A stretch of 64,000 nt of DNA, taken from contig JAGWMG010000002.1 in NCBI GenBank assembly GCA_028871795.1, positions 124,001-188,000 on the forward strand. The letters are read 5' to 3'. The notes below the pieces were generated by a model. The model was not told the DNA's origin. It worked only from the letters and a program-made list of their open reading frames with translations, and ran no database searches. A program made the position numbers and the translations under genes. Positions 38,986 through 49,349 of this stretch are shown piece after piece. The stretch is from Alphaproteobacteria bacterium. GTDB lineage: Bacteria; Pseudomonadota; Alphaproteobacteria; Micropepsales; Micropepsaceae. Each line of letters opens with the position of its first letter. Within the stretch, counting starts at the first letter, position 1.

Positions 38986-41007
38986 ATGACCAGTCACGAC
39001 GCGGCGACGGCCTCCCATTCCGGCGGCAACGATCAAGCCAACATCCGGCGGCTCGCAAATGCACTGAGGGCGCTGACCATGGACGCGGTGGAAGCCGCCA
39101 AATCCGGCCATCCCGGCATGCCGCTCGGCATGGCGGACGTGGCCGCCGTGCTGTTCTCCCGGTTCCTGAAATTCGACCCTGGGCAGCCCGACTGGCCCGA
39201 CCGCGACCGCTTCGTGCTGTCCGCCGGACATGGGTCGATGCTCTTGTATTCGCTGCTTTATTTGACCGGCTATCCGGGCATCACCCTGGACGACATCAAA
39301 CAGTTTCGCAAAATTGGAAGCCCCTGCGCTGGGCACCCCGAATACGGCCATATCCCGGGCATCGAGACCACCACCGGCCCCCTCGGCCAGGGCATCGCCC
39401 ACGCCGTCGGCATGGCGTTGGCCGAGCGCATCCTCGCCGCGCGTTTCGGCGGCGGGCTGGTCGACCACCGGACCTATGTGCTCGCCAGCGACGGTGATCT
39501 GATGGAAGGCGTCAGCCACGAAGCGATCTCACTCGCCGGTCACCTAAAATTGTCACGGCTGATCGTGCTCTACGACGACAACGGCATCTCGATCGACGGA
39601 CACACCTCGATCGCCGACTCGACGGACACCATCGAGCGCTTCCAGGCGGCCGGCTGGAACACCTGCCGGGTCGACGGCCACGACGCCGTGGACGTATCGC
39701 GCGCCCTGGTCTGGGCGCAGACTAGCGACAAGCCGGTGCTGCTCGCCTGCAAGACGATCATCGGATACGGCTTTCCGACGCGGGCGGGCACGCAGAAGGC
39801 GCACAGCGATGCGCCCGGCCCGGAAGAGATCGCCGGCGCCCGCAAGATCCTGAACTGGCCCTACGAGCCGTTCGTCATTCCCGCCGACGTCGCCGCGGGC
39901 TGGCGCGCCATCGGCGCGCGCGGCAAAGCCGCCTATGACGCCTGGACGAAACGCAAGCGCGAAGCGGCCGCCGCCGCGGCGTTCGATGCCGCGATGGCGG
40001 GCGAAATCCCTGCTTCGCTCGACGCCGCGCTGAACGAGTTGAAAAAGAAGATCAGCGCCGAAAAGCCCGCCGTCGCCACCCGCAAGGCGTCGGAGATGGC
40101 GCTGGACATCATCAACGCGCAGTGGCCGATCACCATCGGAGGCTCCGCCGACCTGACGCCGTCCAACAACACCAAGACGAAAGAAAACATGAAGGACATC
40201 GTCACCGGCGATTTTTCCGGCCGCTATGTCCGCTTCGGCATCCGCGAACACGGCATGGCCGCCGCCCTGAACGGCATGGCGCTGCACGGCGGAATCGTCC
40301 CCTATGGCGGCACCTTCATGGTGTTCTCCGACTATTGCCGCCCGTCGATCCGGCTCGCCGCGCTGATGGGCATTCGCGTCGTCTATGTGATGACCCACGA
40401 TTCCATCGGGCTGGGCGAGGACGGACCCACCCATCAGCCCGTCGAGCATCTGGCGGCGCTACGTGCCGTTCCGGGCCTCAAGGTCTTCCGCCCGGCCGAC
40501 GCGGTGGAGACCGTGGAATGCTGGGCGCTGGCGCTGGCCGACAGAAAACATCCGAGTCTGCTGGCGCTCACCCGCCAGGCTCTCGCCACCATGCGTACCT
40601 CGCACAACGACGAAAATCTCTGCGCCCGCGGAGCCTACGAACTGGCGGGTGCGTCCGGCGCCAAGCTGACGCTGCTCGCCACCGGCTCCGAAGTGGAACT
40701 GGCGTTGAAGGCGCGGGAACTGCTGGCCGCCGAGAACATCGCCGCGCGCGTCGTCTCCATGCCCTGCTGGGAACTGTTCGAGCAACAAAGCGAAACATAC
40801 CGTGAAAGCATACTCGGCCCGGGCACGGCGAGGATCGGAATCGAGGCGGCCATGCGGTTCGGCTGGGACCGTTATGTCGGTTCTACAGGCGCTTTTGTGG
40901 GTATGCACGGCTTCGGCGCCAGCGGACCCTGCAAGGATGTTTACAAACATTTCGGGATCACGCCCGAAGCGGTCGTCGAAGCGGCAAAAAGAATATTGAA
41001 AGCTTGA
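38986..41007 (+). CDS. tkt: Transketolase
   Basis: 673 residues. ThDP enzyme moving two-carbon ketol units in the pentose phosphate pathway. Seen: SGHPGMPLGMADVA, the catalytic His in SAGHGS, the ThDP motif GDGDLMEG-type (ASDGDLMEGVSHEA) with YDDNGISIDG, and the pyrimidine-binding FGIREHGMAAALNGMALHGG. First gene of tkt-gap-pgk-fba, divergent from DUF4164. Confidence 0.97.
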   Translation: MTSHDAATASHSGGNDQANIRRLANALRALTMDAVEAAKSGHPGMPLGMADVAAVLFSRFLKFDPGQPDWPDRDRFVLSAGHGSMLLYSLLYLTGYPGITLDDIKQFRKIGSPCAGHPEYGHIPGIETTTGPLGQGIAHAVGMALAERILAARFGGGLVDHRTYVLASDGDLMEGVSHEAISLAGHLKLSRLIVLYDDNGISIDGHTSIADSTDTIERFQAAGWNTCRVDGHDAVDVSRALVWAQTSDKPVLLACKTIIGYGFPTRAGTQKAHSDAPGPEEIAGARKILNWPYEPFVIPADVAAGWRAIGARGKAAYDAWTKRKREAAAAAAFDAAMAGEIPASLDAALNELKKKISAEKPAVATRKASEMALDIINAQWPITIGGSADLTPSNNTKTKENMKDIVTGDFSGRYVRFGIREHGMAAALNGMALHGGIVPYGGTFMVFSDYCRPSIRLAALMGIRVVYVMTHDSIGLGEDGPTHQPVEHLAALRAVPGLKVFRPADAVETVECWALALADRKHPSLLALTRQALATMRTSHNDENLCARGAYELAGASGAKLTLLATGSEVELALKARELLAAENIAARVVSMPCWELFEQQSETYRESILGPGTARIGIEAAMRFGWDRYVGSTGAFVGMHGFGASGPCKDVYKHFGITPEAVVEAAKRILKA

Positions 41008-41060
41008 GTCGCCGGGACTAAGTCAGCCACAACATATCGCGGGCTTCACAGGAGGTAGGA

Positions 41061-42068
41061 ATGGCCATTCGGGTTGCTATCAACGGCTTCGGCCGCATCG
41101 GGCGGCTGGTGCTGCGCGCCATCGTGGAAAGCGGGCGCCGCGACATCGAAGTCGTGTCGATCAACGATCTCGGCCCGGTGGCCACCAACGCGCATCTCCT
41201 GCGCTACGATTCCGTACACGGACGTTTCCCCGCCAACGTCACCGTCGAAGGCGACACGATCATCGCCGCCGGCCATAAGATCAAGGTGACGGCGATCAAG
41301 GATCCCGCGGCCCTGCCTCACAAGGAACTGGACGTGGATGTCGCGGTGGAAAGCACGGGCATCTTCACGGCGCGCGCCAAGGCGGCGGCCCATCTCACCG
41401 CCGGCGCCAAGCGCGTGATCGTCGCCGCGCCCTCGGACGGCGCGGATTTGACCGTGGTCTACGGCGTCAACCATACGAAGCTGACGAAAGAGCACACCGT
41501 CATCTCCAACGCCTCGTGCACGACCAACTGCTTGGCGCCGGTCGCCTTCGTGTTGAACAACGCGGTGGGGATCGAAAAGGGGATTATGACCACGGTCCAC
41601 TCCTACACCAACGACCAGCCCGTTCTCGATCAGCTGCACAAGGACCTCTATCGCGGCCGCGCCGCCGCGCTTTCCATGATTCCGACCACGACCGGCGCCG
41701 CCAAGGCCGTCGGCCTGGTGATCCCGGAGCTGAAAGGCAAGCTCGACGGCTCGGCGGTGCGCGTGCCGACGCCCAACGTCTCGCTGATCGACCTCAAATT
41801 CGTCTCCAAGAGGCCGACGACCAAGGACGAGATCAACGATGCCATCAAGGCCGCCGCCGCCGGCCCGCTCAAGGGCATCCTCGACGTCGTCGATGCGCCG
41901 CTGGTGTCGACCGACTTCAATCACAACCCGGCCTCTTCGTCCTTCGCGCTCGACCAGACCAGGGTGCTCGACGGCAACCTCGTCAGCGTGATGAGCTGGT
42001 ACGACAACGAATGGGGCTTCTCCAACCGCATGGTCGATACCGCCGTGTGGCTGGGCAAGCTGATCTGA
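41061..42068 (+). CDS. gap: Type I glyceraldehyde-3-phosphate dehydrogenase
   Basis: 335 residues. Rossmann fingerprint [14 protein letters not shown], catalytic Cys/His region [12 protein letters not shown] with H in the following helix, and C-terminal [27 protein letters not shown] ends directly before the ATG region. Central step of glycolysis/gluconeogenesis, grouped with pgk and fba. Confidence 0.98.
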   Translation: MAIRVAINGFGRIGRLVLRAIVESGRRDIEVVSINDLGPVATNAHLLRYDSVHGRFPANVTVEGDTIIAAGHKIKVTAIKDPAALPHKELDVDVAVESTGIFTARAKAAAHLTAGAKRVIVAAPSDGADLTVVYGVNHTKLTKEHTVISNASCTTNCLAPVAFVLNNAVGIEKGIMTTVHSYTNDQPVLDQLHKDLYRGRAAALSMIPTTTGAAKAVGLVIPELKGKLDGSAVRVPTPNVSLIDLKFVSKRPTTKDEINDAIKAAAAGPLKGILDVVDAPLVSTDFNHNPASSSFALDQTRVLDGNLVSVMSWYDNEWGFSNRMVDTAVWLGKLI

Positions 42069-42169
42069 ACGATACGGAAAGGGGCGTCGCGTCCGGCCGC
42101 GCCCCTCGCCGGACCGCATTTGAATCCCGACCCGCCCACCCGGGAGGATGGGAACACAGGACAACCTCC

Positions 42170-43366
42170 ATGGCCACCTTCCGCACACTCGACGACCTCG
42201 ATGTGAAATCGAAGCGCGTGCTGGTGCGCGCCGACCTCAACGTGCCGATGAAGGATGGGATCGTCACGGACACCTCCCGCATCGACCGACAGGCGGTGAC
42301 CATCCGCGAGCTTGCCGAACGAGGCGCGCGCGTCATCGTCTGCTCGCATTTCGACCGCCCGAAAGGCAAAGTCGTTGCCTCCATGTCGCTGGCGCCGGTC
42401 GCCGCACCTCTGGCGAAAGCCGTGGGACGGCCGGTCGCCTTCGTCTCCGATTGCGTAGGCCCGGCCGCCCAGGACGCCGTCGCCAAGCTGAAGGACGGCG
42501 GCGTGCTGCTGCTCGAAAACACGCGTTTCCATGCCGGCGAAGAAAGCAACGATCCCGGATTCGCCAAGCGGCTCGCCGCGCTCGCCGATCTCTATGTCAA
42601 CGACGCGTTTTCCAGCGCCCATCGCGCCCACGCCTCCACGGAAGCGGTGGCGCACTTGCTGCCCAACGCGGCGGGACGCTCGATGGAAGCCGAATTGACC
42701 CATCTGCAAAGAGCGTTGAACGATCCCGAACGGCCGCTGATGGCGGTGATCGGCGGCGCCAAGGTCTCGACCAAGATCGCACTTCTGGAGAACCTGGTGA
42801 AGCGCGTGGAGACTCTGGTGATCGGCGGCGCCATGGCCAACACGTTTCTCGCCGCCGAAGGCAAAGCCGTCGGCAAATCGCTGTACGAACCCGATCATCT
42901 GGAGACCGCGCGCCGCGTGATCGCGCTCTCGGTCGAAAGCGGCGCGGCGCTGCTGCTGCCGACCGACGCGGTCGTCGCCAAGGAATTCAAGGCCGGCGCC
43001 GCCACGCGTACGATCCCGGTGGACAAGGTCGGCAAGGACGAGATGATCCTCGATGTCGGTCCCGCCACCGTGGAGGAGTTCGGCAAATTCCTGCACAACA
43101 CGCGCACCGTCGTGTGGAACGGGCCGCTCGGCGCCTTCGAAACGCCCCCCTTCGACAAAGGCACCGTCGCGGCCGCGAAGCTGGTCGCCCGGCGCACCAA
43201 GGCCGGCCAGCTTCTGTCGGTGGCCGGCGGCGGCGATACGGTGGCGGCGCTTAACAAAGCGGGCGTGGCCGACGACTTCTCGTACGTCTCGACGGCGGGC
43301 GGCGCCTTCCTGGAATGGCTGGAAGGCCTGGAGCTTCCCGGCGTCGCCGCGCTTATGGTAAAATGA
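42170..43366 (+). CDS. pgk: Phosphoglycerate kinase
   Basis: 398 residues from ATG 42170. N-domain motifs [24 protein letters not shown] and [11 protein letters not shown]-domain [19 protein letters not shown] and the hinge [13 protein letters not shown]. Catalyses the reversible ATP-yielding step. The start is chosen from homology; only a weak CCTCC-type context precedes it, with GGGAGGATGGG some 25 bases upstream. Confidence 0.97.
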   Translation: MATFRTLDDLDVKSKRVLVRADLNVPMKDGIVTDTSRIDRQAVTIRELAERGARVIVCSHFDRPKGKVVASMSLAPVAAPLAKAVGRPVAFVSDCVGPAAQDAVAKLKDGGVLLLENTRFHAGEESNDPGFAKRLAALADLYVNDAFSSAHRAHASTEAVAHLLPNAAGRSMEAELTHLQRALNDPERPLMAVIGGAKVSTKIALLENLVKRVETLVIGGAMANTFLAAEGKAVGKSLYEPDHLETARRVIALSVESGAALLLPTDAVVAKEFKAGAATRTIPVDKVGKDEMILDVGPATVEEFGKFLHNTRTVVWNGPLGAFETPPFDKGTVAAAKLVARRTKAGQLLSVAGGGDTVAALNKAGVADDFSYVSTAGGAFLEWLEGLELPGVAALMVK

Positions 43367-43385
43367 GGCACCACGGAGGGTAGCT

Positions 43386-44303
43386 ATGTCGGAAGCCGTC
43401 CAAGAAATCCTGAACTGTTATGAAAGCGACAATCCGGGCGTAAAGACGAATCTGGCGCGCATGCTTTATCACGGCCGTCTCGGCGGCACCGGAAAGCTCC
43501 TCATCCTGCCGGTGGACCAGGGCTACGAGCATGGTCCCGACCGCTGCTTCGTACCCAATCCGCCGGCCTACGATCCGCATTACCACTTCCAACTGGCGGT
43601 CGACGCCGGATTGTCGGCCTTCGCCTCGCCGCTCGGGATGCTGGAAGCGGGTGCTGCGACCTTCGCCGGACGGATTCCGCTGATCCTCAAGGTCAACAGC
43701 GCCAACCTGCTCTATCCCAAGGAGGGACCGAAGACGCAAGCCGTGACCGGGTCGGTGCGCGATGCGCTCAGACTCGGCTGCACGGCGGTGGGCATGACCA
43801 TCTATCCGGGCTCGCTCAAGTCGTACGACATGTTCGAAACGGCGCGCGAATTCGTGGCCCAGGCGAAGGACGTCGGCCTGCCGGCGGTGATCTGGTCCTA
43901 TCCCCGCGGCGAAGCCATCAGCAAGGAAGGCGAGACCGCCATCGACGTGGACGCCTATGCGACGCAGATCGCGGCGCTGCTCGGCGCGCACATCATCAAA
44001 GTCAAGCTGCCGACCAGCTTCGTCGAAGCGAAAGACATTGCCGAACTGTACAAGAAGGGCAACGTCAAGATCGACACGCTCCCCGACCGCGTGGCGCTGA
44101 TCAAGAAGGCCGCGCTCGGCGGGCGGCGTATCGTCATCTTCTCCGGCGGCGGCAAGAAGGGTGAGGAAGAAATCCTCGAGGAAGCGCGCGCCATCAAGGC
44201 GGGGGGCGGCAACGGGTCCATCATGGGCCGCAACTCCTTCCAGCGTTCGAAGAAGGACGCCATGGCGCTGCTCGACAAGGTGATCGAGATTTACAAGAAC
44301 TGA
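43386..44303 (+). CDS. fba: Class I fructose-bisphosphate aldolase (DhnA/FbaB type)
   Basis: 305 residues. TIM barrel of the archaeal/DhnA class: LLILPVDQGYEHGP, then IYPGSLKSYDMFE and the Schiff-base lysine in HIIKVKLPTSF, phosphate-binding IFSGGGKKGEEE and GSIMGRNSFQR. Metal-independent cleavage of FBP to triose phosphates. GGAGGGTAGCT precedes the ATG, 20 bases after pgk. Confidence 0.94.
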   Translation: MSEAVQEILNCYESDNPGVKTNLARMLYHGRLGGTGKLLILPVDQGYEHGPDRCFVPNPPAYDPHYHFQLAVDAGLSAFASPLGMLEAGAATFAGRIPLILKVNSANLLYPKEGPKTQAVTGSVRDALRLGCTAVGMTIYPGSLKSYDMFETAREFVAQAKDVGLPAVIWSYPRGEAISKEGETAIDVDAYATQIAALLGAHIIKVKLPTSFVEAKDIAELYKKGNVKIDTLPDRVALIKKAALGGRRIVIFSGGGKKGEEEILEEARAIKAGGGNGSIMGRNSFQRSKKDAMALLDKVIEIYKN

Positions 44304-44376
44304 ACGGCGCGAGTGTTTATGTGCGCTCGCGACCTCCTCCCTCAAGGGGAGGTAAGATGGTGTTATAAACCCCGCC

Positions 44377-44997
44377 ATGACCGATCGCTGCCGCCTGTAT
44401 CTCATCACCCCGCCGAAGCTGGAGCCGGGCGCCTTCGCGGAAACGCTGAAGCGCGCGCTCAGCGCGGGCGACGTGGCGTCGCTGCAATTGCGGCTCAAGG
44501 ATGTGCCGGAAGACGAAATCGCTCGCGCGGTGGAAATCCTGATGCCCATCGCGCAGAAGGCGGGTGTCGCCTTCATCCTCAACGACCGGCCCGATCTCGC
44601 GAAACGGTTGGGCTGCGACGGCGTGCATGTCGGCCAGGAAGACGCCTCCTATGCCGAGGCGCGCGCCGCACTGGGACCGCACGGCATCGTCGGCGTCACC
44701 TGCCATGCTTCCCGCCATCTGGCGATCGAGGCGGCGGAGGCGGGCGCGGATTACATCGCCTTCGGCGCGTTCTTCCCGACTCTTACCAAAGAGACGACAT
44801 CGCACGCGGACACAGACCTGCTCAAATGGTGGTCCGATGTGATGGTGGTGCCCTGCGTCGCCATCGGCGGAATCACGGTTGGCAATGCTGCGCCGCTGAT
44901 TGCCGCCGGCGCCGATTTCCTGGCCGTGTCCTCCGGCGTCTGGGACAATCCCGACGGTCCCGAGGCAGCCGTGAAGGCGTTCAACGCGCTGTTTTGA
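44377..44997 (+). CDS. thiE: Thiamine phosphate synthase
   Basis: 206 residues. TIM barrel joining HMP-PP and thiazole phosphate. Seen: [56 protein letters not shown] and [28 protein letters not shown] short GGGAGG hairpin lies in the spacer after fba. The other thiamine gene in the window, thiD, is 30 kb away. Confidence 0.93.
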   Translation: MTDRCRLYLITPPKLEPGAFAETLKRALSAGDVASLQLRLKDVPEDEIARAVEILMPIAQKAGVAFILNDRPDLAKRLGCDGVHVGQEDASYAEARAALGPHGIVGVTCHASRHLAIEAAEAGADYIAFGAFFPTLTKETTSHADTDLLKWWSDVMVVPCVAIGGITVGNAAPLIAAGADFLAVSSGVWDNPDGPEAAVKAFNALF

Positions 44998-45079
44998 CCT
45001 GCCAAAGCGCCCCTGCTATCACCCGCCCGCTCTTTCTCAGGACCGAACCCGTCACCCCGCGCCGAGGAGCGCGTCCGCC

Positions 45080-45649
45080 ATGTCGAAGATCGCCGGAAAC
45101 GAAATCCGCCCCGGAACGCTGATCGAGCACGATGGCGGGCTGTGGCTCGCGGTGAAGACCCAGGCCGTGAAGCCCGGCAAGGGCGGCGCCTACAACCAGG
45201 TCGAACTCAAGAACGTCATCACCGGCACCAAGCTGAACGAACGCTTCCGCTCCGACGAAGCCGTCGACGAAGTCTATCTGGAGAAGAAGGATTATCAGTT
45301 CCTGTTCGCCGCCGGCGACATGCTCACCTTCATGGACATCGAAACCTACGAGCAGATCGAGTTGCAGCGCGAATTCGTCGGCGAGCGGGCACAGTTCCTG
45401 CAGGACGGCATGAAAGTGCTGGTGCAGAGCTACGACGGAAGGCCCATCGGCATCCAGCTTCCGCAGCAGGTGACGCTCAAGGTCGTGGAAGCCGATGCGG
45501 TGCTGCGCGGCGGCACGGCGGCGCCCTCCTACAAGGGCGCGGTGCTGGAGAACGGCCTCAAGATTCAGGTGCCGCCGTTCATCGAAGCGGGAAGCAGGAT
45601 CGTGGTCTCGACCGAAGACGGCTCGTATGTCAGGCGGGCGGAGCAATAA
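45080..45649 (+). CDS. efp: Elongation factor P
   Basis: 189 residues, three beta-barrel domains. Lys34 in the tip loop PGKGGAYNQ is the usual modification site; [19 protein letters not shown] and the C-terminal [19 protein letters not shown] are family signatures. It relieves ribosome stalling at polyproline. No epmA/epmB is seen here. The stop shares one base with the next start (TAATG). Confidence 0.97.
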   Translation: MSKIAGNEIRPGTLIEHDGGLWLAVKTQAVKPGKGGAYNQVELKNVITGTKLNERFRSDEAVDEVYLEKKDYQFLFAAGDMLTFMDIETYEQIELQREFVGERAQFLQDGMKVLVQSYDGRPIGIQLPQQVTLKVVEADAVLRGGTAAPSYKGAVLENGLKIQVPPFIEAGSRIVVSTEDGSYVRRAEQ

Positions 45650-46458
45650 TGCCCTATCTCTCTCCGGTCCTGAATGTGATGGTCAACGCCGCGCGCAAGG
45701 CGGGGCGCGGATTGATCCGCGACTTCGGCGAACTGGAGAACCTGCAAGTCTCGCTGAAGGGGCCTGCGGACTTCGTCTCCACGGCCGACGAACGCACCGA
45801 ACGGATTCTGATCGAGGAATTGTCGCGCGCCCGGCCGGGCTACGGATTCCTCGGCGAGGAATCGGGCATCAGCGAAGGGCCGGACAAATCCCACCGCTTC
45901 ATCGTCGATCCGATCGACGGCACCACGAACTTCCTGCACGGCATTCCCATTTTCGCCGTCTCCATCGCGCTGGAGCGCGAAGGCCAACTGGTTTCCGCGG
46001 TGGTCTACAATCCCGTCGCCGACGAGATGTACGTGGCGGAGAAAGGCCACGGCGCCTATCTCAACGACAAGCGTCTTCGCGTCGCCGCGCGCAAGTCGAT
46101 GAAGGAGGCCCTGTTCGCCACCGGCGCCCCGTTCATGGGCCGCCCCGGGCATAAGCGATTCCTGGCGGAACTCGAGGCCGTGCTGGCGATAAGCCCCGGC
46201 ATACGCCGCTGCGGCGCAGCCTCGCTCGATCTCGCGGGCGTGGCGGCCGGCCGCTATGACGGGTTCTGGGAACGCGGCCTCAATCCATGGGACGTGGCGG
46301 GGGGTATTGTGCTGGTCCGCGAAGCGGGCGGCATCGTCACCGACCCCGAAGGGGGGGCGTGCATGTTGGAGCGGGGAGAACTGGTCGCCACCAACGACGC
46401 CCTGCATCCGCAAATCCTCAAACTTTTGAGAGACGCCGGAAAGGCTGGCGAGAGTTGA
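45649..46458 (+). CDS. suhB: Inositol monophosphatase family protein (SuhB-like)
   Basis: 269 residues. Metal and substrate motifs: FLGEESG, VDPIDGTTNFLHGIPIFAVSIAL, and WERGLNPWDVAGGIVLVREAGG. Mg-dependent phosphatase; in E. coli SuhB also acts with the rRNA antitermination complex. Coupled to efp by a one-base overlap, an arrangement common in alphaproteobacteria. Confidence 0.94.
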   Translation: MPYLSPVLNVMVNAARKAGRGLIRDFGELENLQVSLKGPADFVSTADERTERILIEELSRARPGYGFLGEESGISEGPDKSHRFIVDPIDGTTNFLHGIPIFAVSIALEREGQLVSAVVYNPVADEMYVAEKGHGAYLNDKRLRVAARKSMKEALFATGAPFMGRPGHKRFLAELEAVLAISPGIRRCGAASLDLAGVAAGRYDGFWERGLNPWDVAGGIVLVREAGGIVTDPEGGACMLERGELVATNDALHPQILKLLRDAGKAGES

Positions 46459-46507
46459 GCGCGGCCAGCGGCGCGTCTATTGTTGACCGAATCAACGGAT
46501 CTCGCCG

Positions 46508-47365
46508 ATGCGATCCCTTTTCGCTCTGACGGCCGTTCTCGCCCTGGCCGCGTCGTCGCCGGCCGCTGCACAGATGTATCCGGGCCAGGACGTCACCGTG
46601 AACCCGGGCGCCGCCGGTACGCAGGTGCTGCTCTATCCTGGCGGCCGGTATGTCCGTGTCGTTCCCGTGCTGCGCCAGCCGGGCGAGACCGACGCACCCA
46701 TCCATTTGCACATGCCGGCGCGCCATCATCGCCTCGCGCGCCATCCGCAAGCAGTCGCGGCGGCGCCCGAAACTGCGATCGCGGCGCCCGTGCGGCGCGC
46801 TCCGGCGACCACGGACTTCGGCGACTTCGCCGTCGCACGGCCGACGACACCGCAAGCCGCGCCACCGGTGCGGCAACGCGTGGCGCACACCGAGCCGGCG
46901 CCGTCACAGCTCACCGAGCCGGCGCCGCAGCAGAAGAAGCTTGCCGAGCCACCGCCGCCACGGCGCGTGGCGCGCGTCGAGCCGGCGCCGGTGCGTACTC
47001 CGACACGGACGGCGACAATGCGCAGCAATCCGGAAGCGGAGAGCGGCTCCAAGCGCAGCGTCATCCTGTTCACGCCGGGCGCCACCGATCCTTCCGTCTC
47101 CGCACAGCAAACCGCCAAATCGCTGGCCGGCGATTTGAGTTCGGCGTTGACGGACGCCACCTCGCGCGTTCAGTTGCTGGCGTATGGCGGCCAGAAGGGC
47201 GATAAGTCTTCCGACTCGCGGCGCCTTTCGCTCAAGCGCGCGCTCATCATCCGCCAGATCCTGATCGACGGCGGCGTGCCGTCGGAACGCATCGACGTTC
47301 GCGCCATGGGCGGCGTGGATGACGACGGTCCGCCGGACCGGGTGGACGTCTTCTTGAAGAGTTAG
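46508..47365 (+). CDS. Exported protein with OmpA-like C-terminal region
   Basis: 285 residues. Signal peptide (RSLFALTAVLALAASSPAAAQ), then ~150 residues of Pro/Ala/Arg-rich, probably unstructured linker with repeated EPAP units, then a C-terminal segment with the OmpA-family helix RRLSLKRALIIRQILIDGGVPSERIDVRAMG. The D..S..N region of a full peptidoglycan-binding domain is weak, so binding is uncertain. Follows suhB by 49 bases and ends overlapping the convergent MFS gene by 4 bases. Confidence 0.8.
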   Translation: MRSLFALTAVLALAASSPAAAQMYPGQDVTVNPGAAGTQVLLYPGGRYVRVVPVLRQPGETDAPIHLHMPARHHRLARHPQAVAAAPETAIAAPVRRAPATTDFGDFAVARPTTPQAAPPVRQRVAHTEPAPSQLTEPAPQQKKLAEPPPPRRVARVEPAPVRTPTRTATMRSNPEAESGSKRSVILFTPGATDPSVSAQQTAKSLAGDLSSALTDATSRVQLLAYGGQKGDKSSDSRRLSLKRALIIRQILIDGGVPSERIDVRAMGGVDDDGPPDRVDVFLKS

Positions 47366-48582
47366 AGCCTGATGCCGGTCGTCATGTCGACGCCTTTGGC
47401 TTCGCGTCCGAGCGCAACCAGCAGCACGATCGCCAGCGAAGCGGCGATGGCGACGCTCGCAAGAGCCAGGGCATAGTCGTTGCCGTGGCTTTCCGCGATC
47501 CGCACCTGCAGGATCGCGAACAACGAGGCGAGCAGATTGCCGAATTGATACACGGTTCCGGGGAACACGCCGCGCGCTTCCGGCGGCGACAATTCGTTGA
47601 GATGCGCCGGGATGACGCCCCAGGCGCCTTGCACGAAAAACTGCACGACGAAGGCGCCGGCCGCCAGCATGACGGCGGTTTCCGAATAGGCCCACAGCCA
47701 GACCGCGGGGATCACCAGCAGCGCGGCGGCGACGATCGCCCGTCTGCGCCCGAGCGCCTGACTGATGGAGCCGAACGTCAGCCCGCCCAGGATCGCGCCG
47801 ATATTGTAGATCACGGCGATGGCGCTCACCGTCCCGTGGCCGAAATGATGCTGCTTCTGCAGGAAGGTGGGATAGAGATCCTGTGTGCCGTGGCTGAAGA
47901 AATTGAACGCCGTCATCAGCATGACCGCATACAGCGCCAATTTCCAGTGCCGGGACAACACGTCGAAGATCGCGGTCTTCGCGGCGCGCCGGCGGTCGAA
48001 GGCGGGCGATTCCGGCACTTTGCCGCGAATGTAGAGAATGAGCAGCGCCGGCACGGCCGTTATCATAAACATCCCGCGCCAGCCGATATGGGAATAGAGC
48101 AAGCCGAAGACGACGGAAGCCAGAAGATAGCCGCTCGGATAGCCCGACTGTAGTACGCCGGAAATGAAACCGCGCGCCCGCGGCGGGATCGTCTCCATGG
48201 TCAGCGAGGCGCCGACGCCCCACTCCCCGCCCATCGCAATACCGAAGAGGGAGCGGATCGCCAGGAACGTAACCAGGTTCGGTGCAAAGGCCGTGGCGAA
48301 GCCGAACAGCGAATACAGCGCCACGTCGGCCTGCAGGACCGGTTTCCGCCCGAAACGATCCGCCAGCCGTCCAAAAAGGAAGGCGCCTACGGGACGCATC
48401 GCCAAGGTCAGGGTCAGCGCCACCGCAACGGAGGCAAAGGGCGCCATGAATTCCTTGGCGACGTCCTGCATCACAAAAACCAGCAGGAAATAGTCGAACG
48501 CGTCCAGCGCCCAGCCGAGATAACTCGCAACGACGACGTGCCTCTGCGCCGCAGTCCAACCTTTCAAAGCCTCGAATGCCAT
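47362..48582 (-). CDS. MFS transporter, carboxylate/sugar-acid:H+ symporter-like
   Basis: 406 residues with 12 predicted spans. MFS loop motifs GRLADRFGRKP (after TM2) and GSISQALGRRRA (after TM8) are present. N-terminal GWALDAFDYFLLVFVMQDVAKEF and MAMGGEWGVGASL-type (GIAMGGEWGVGASLTMETIPPRARG) are characteristic of the SHS/NanT/JEN group that carries lactate, pyruvate, sialic acid or shikimate. The exact substrate cannot be read from sequence. Confidence 0.88.
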   Translation of the reverse strand: MAFEALKGWTAAQRHVVVASYLGWALDAFDYFLLVFVMQDVAKEFMAPFASVAVALTLTLAMRPVGAFLFGRLADRFGRKPVLQADVALYSLFGFATAFAPNLVTFLAIRSLFGIAMGGEWGVGASLTMETIPPRARGFISGVLQSGYPSGYLLASVVFGLLYSHIGWRGMFMITAVPALLILYIRGKVPESPAFDRRRAAKTAIFDVLSRHWKLALYAVMLMTAFNFFSHGTQDLYPTFLQKQHHFGHGTVSAIAVIYNIGAILGGLTFGSISQALGRRRAIVAAALLVIPAVWLWAYSETAVMLAAGAFVVQFFVQGAWGVIPAHLNELSPPEARGVFPGTVYQFGNLLASLFAILQVRIAESHGNDYALALASVAIAASLAIVLLVALGREAKGVDMTTGIRL

Positions 48583-48693
48583 CGGCCCCTCGTCGCGCGA
48601 TTCTTCGCATCATGCCCGAAAACGGCCGCGTTTGCGCCCCATGGAAATATCGCTATAGTCCGAAGACCATTGGATATTTGGGGAATCTCCAGC

Positions 48694-49257
48694 ATGGACA
48701 AGCGTGGTCTTGCGGCGGGTGTGGGCGTGCTCGCCCTTTGCCTCACGTTTCCGGCACAGGCTGCGCCGTGGGCCGCGAGCGGGAAAGCCGTCGCCTATGC
48801 CATGCCGGCCATCGCCGTCGGAATCGCCACCTGGAAACACGATTGGACCGGCATCGCACAACTCACTGTGGTGACCGGCCTGACCGTGGGCACCGCCTAC
48901 GGCTTGAAACAAATCGTGCGCGAGTGCCGACCCTTCGAAAAACCGTGCACCCCCAACGGCCCCGGCTGGGATTCGTTCCCTTCCACGACATCCGCCCTGG
49001 CGTCGGCACCGTCGTCGTTCGTCTGGCAGCGCTACGGCTGGGAGTGGGGACTGCCGTTGTTCATCATTTCGAAATACACCAGCTATTCGCTGGACAGGGC
49101 AAAGAAGAACCGCATCTGGGACGGATTGGCCAGCACGGTACTGGCGTTCGGCTACAACGAGATCTTCACGACCCGTTATCACGAGCGGCGGTCGTTCTAC
49201 ACCAGCTTGGACGCGGGACCGGAAGGCGTCTACGCATCGATGCATTACCGTTGGTGA
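48694..49257 (+). CDS. PAP2-like exported protein, catalytically degenerate paralog
   Basis: 187 residues from ATG 48694. Signal peptide (GLAAGVGVLALCLTFPAQA), then the acid-phosphatase motif 1 K-x6-RP (KQIVRECRP). Motif 2 is PSTT instead of PSGH, and motif 3 (SLDRAKKNRIWD) lacks the catalytic His found at the same place in the next gene. So it probably has no phosphatase activity. About half of its residues align with the downstream paralog, including the C-terminal GVYAS(M/L)xYRW, so the two are tandem duplicates. Confidence 0.8.
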   Translation: MDKRGLAAGVGVLALCLTFPAQAAPWAASGKAVAYAMPAIAVGIATWKHDWTGIAQLTVVTGLTVGTAYGLKQIVRECRPFEKPCTPNGPGWDSFPSTTSALASAPSSFVWQRYGWEWGLPLFIISKYTSYSLDRAKKNRIWDGLASTVLAFGYNEIFTTRYHERRSFYTSLDAGPEGVYASMHYRW

Positions 49258-49349
49258 ACCGCCAATCGTTCCGCGGCGCCCGGCCCGCAATTGCGCGGAC
49301 GCAAGATGCATTATAGGTTCGCAACGGTCCAAAGAGGAGGATGGCCCCC

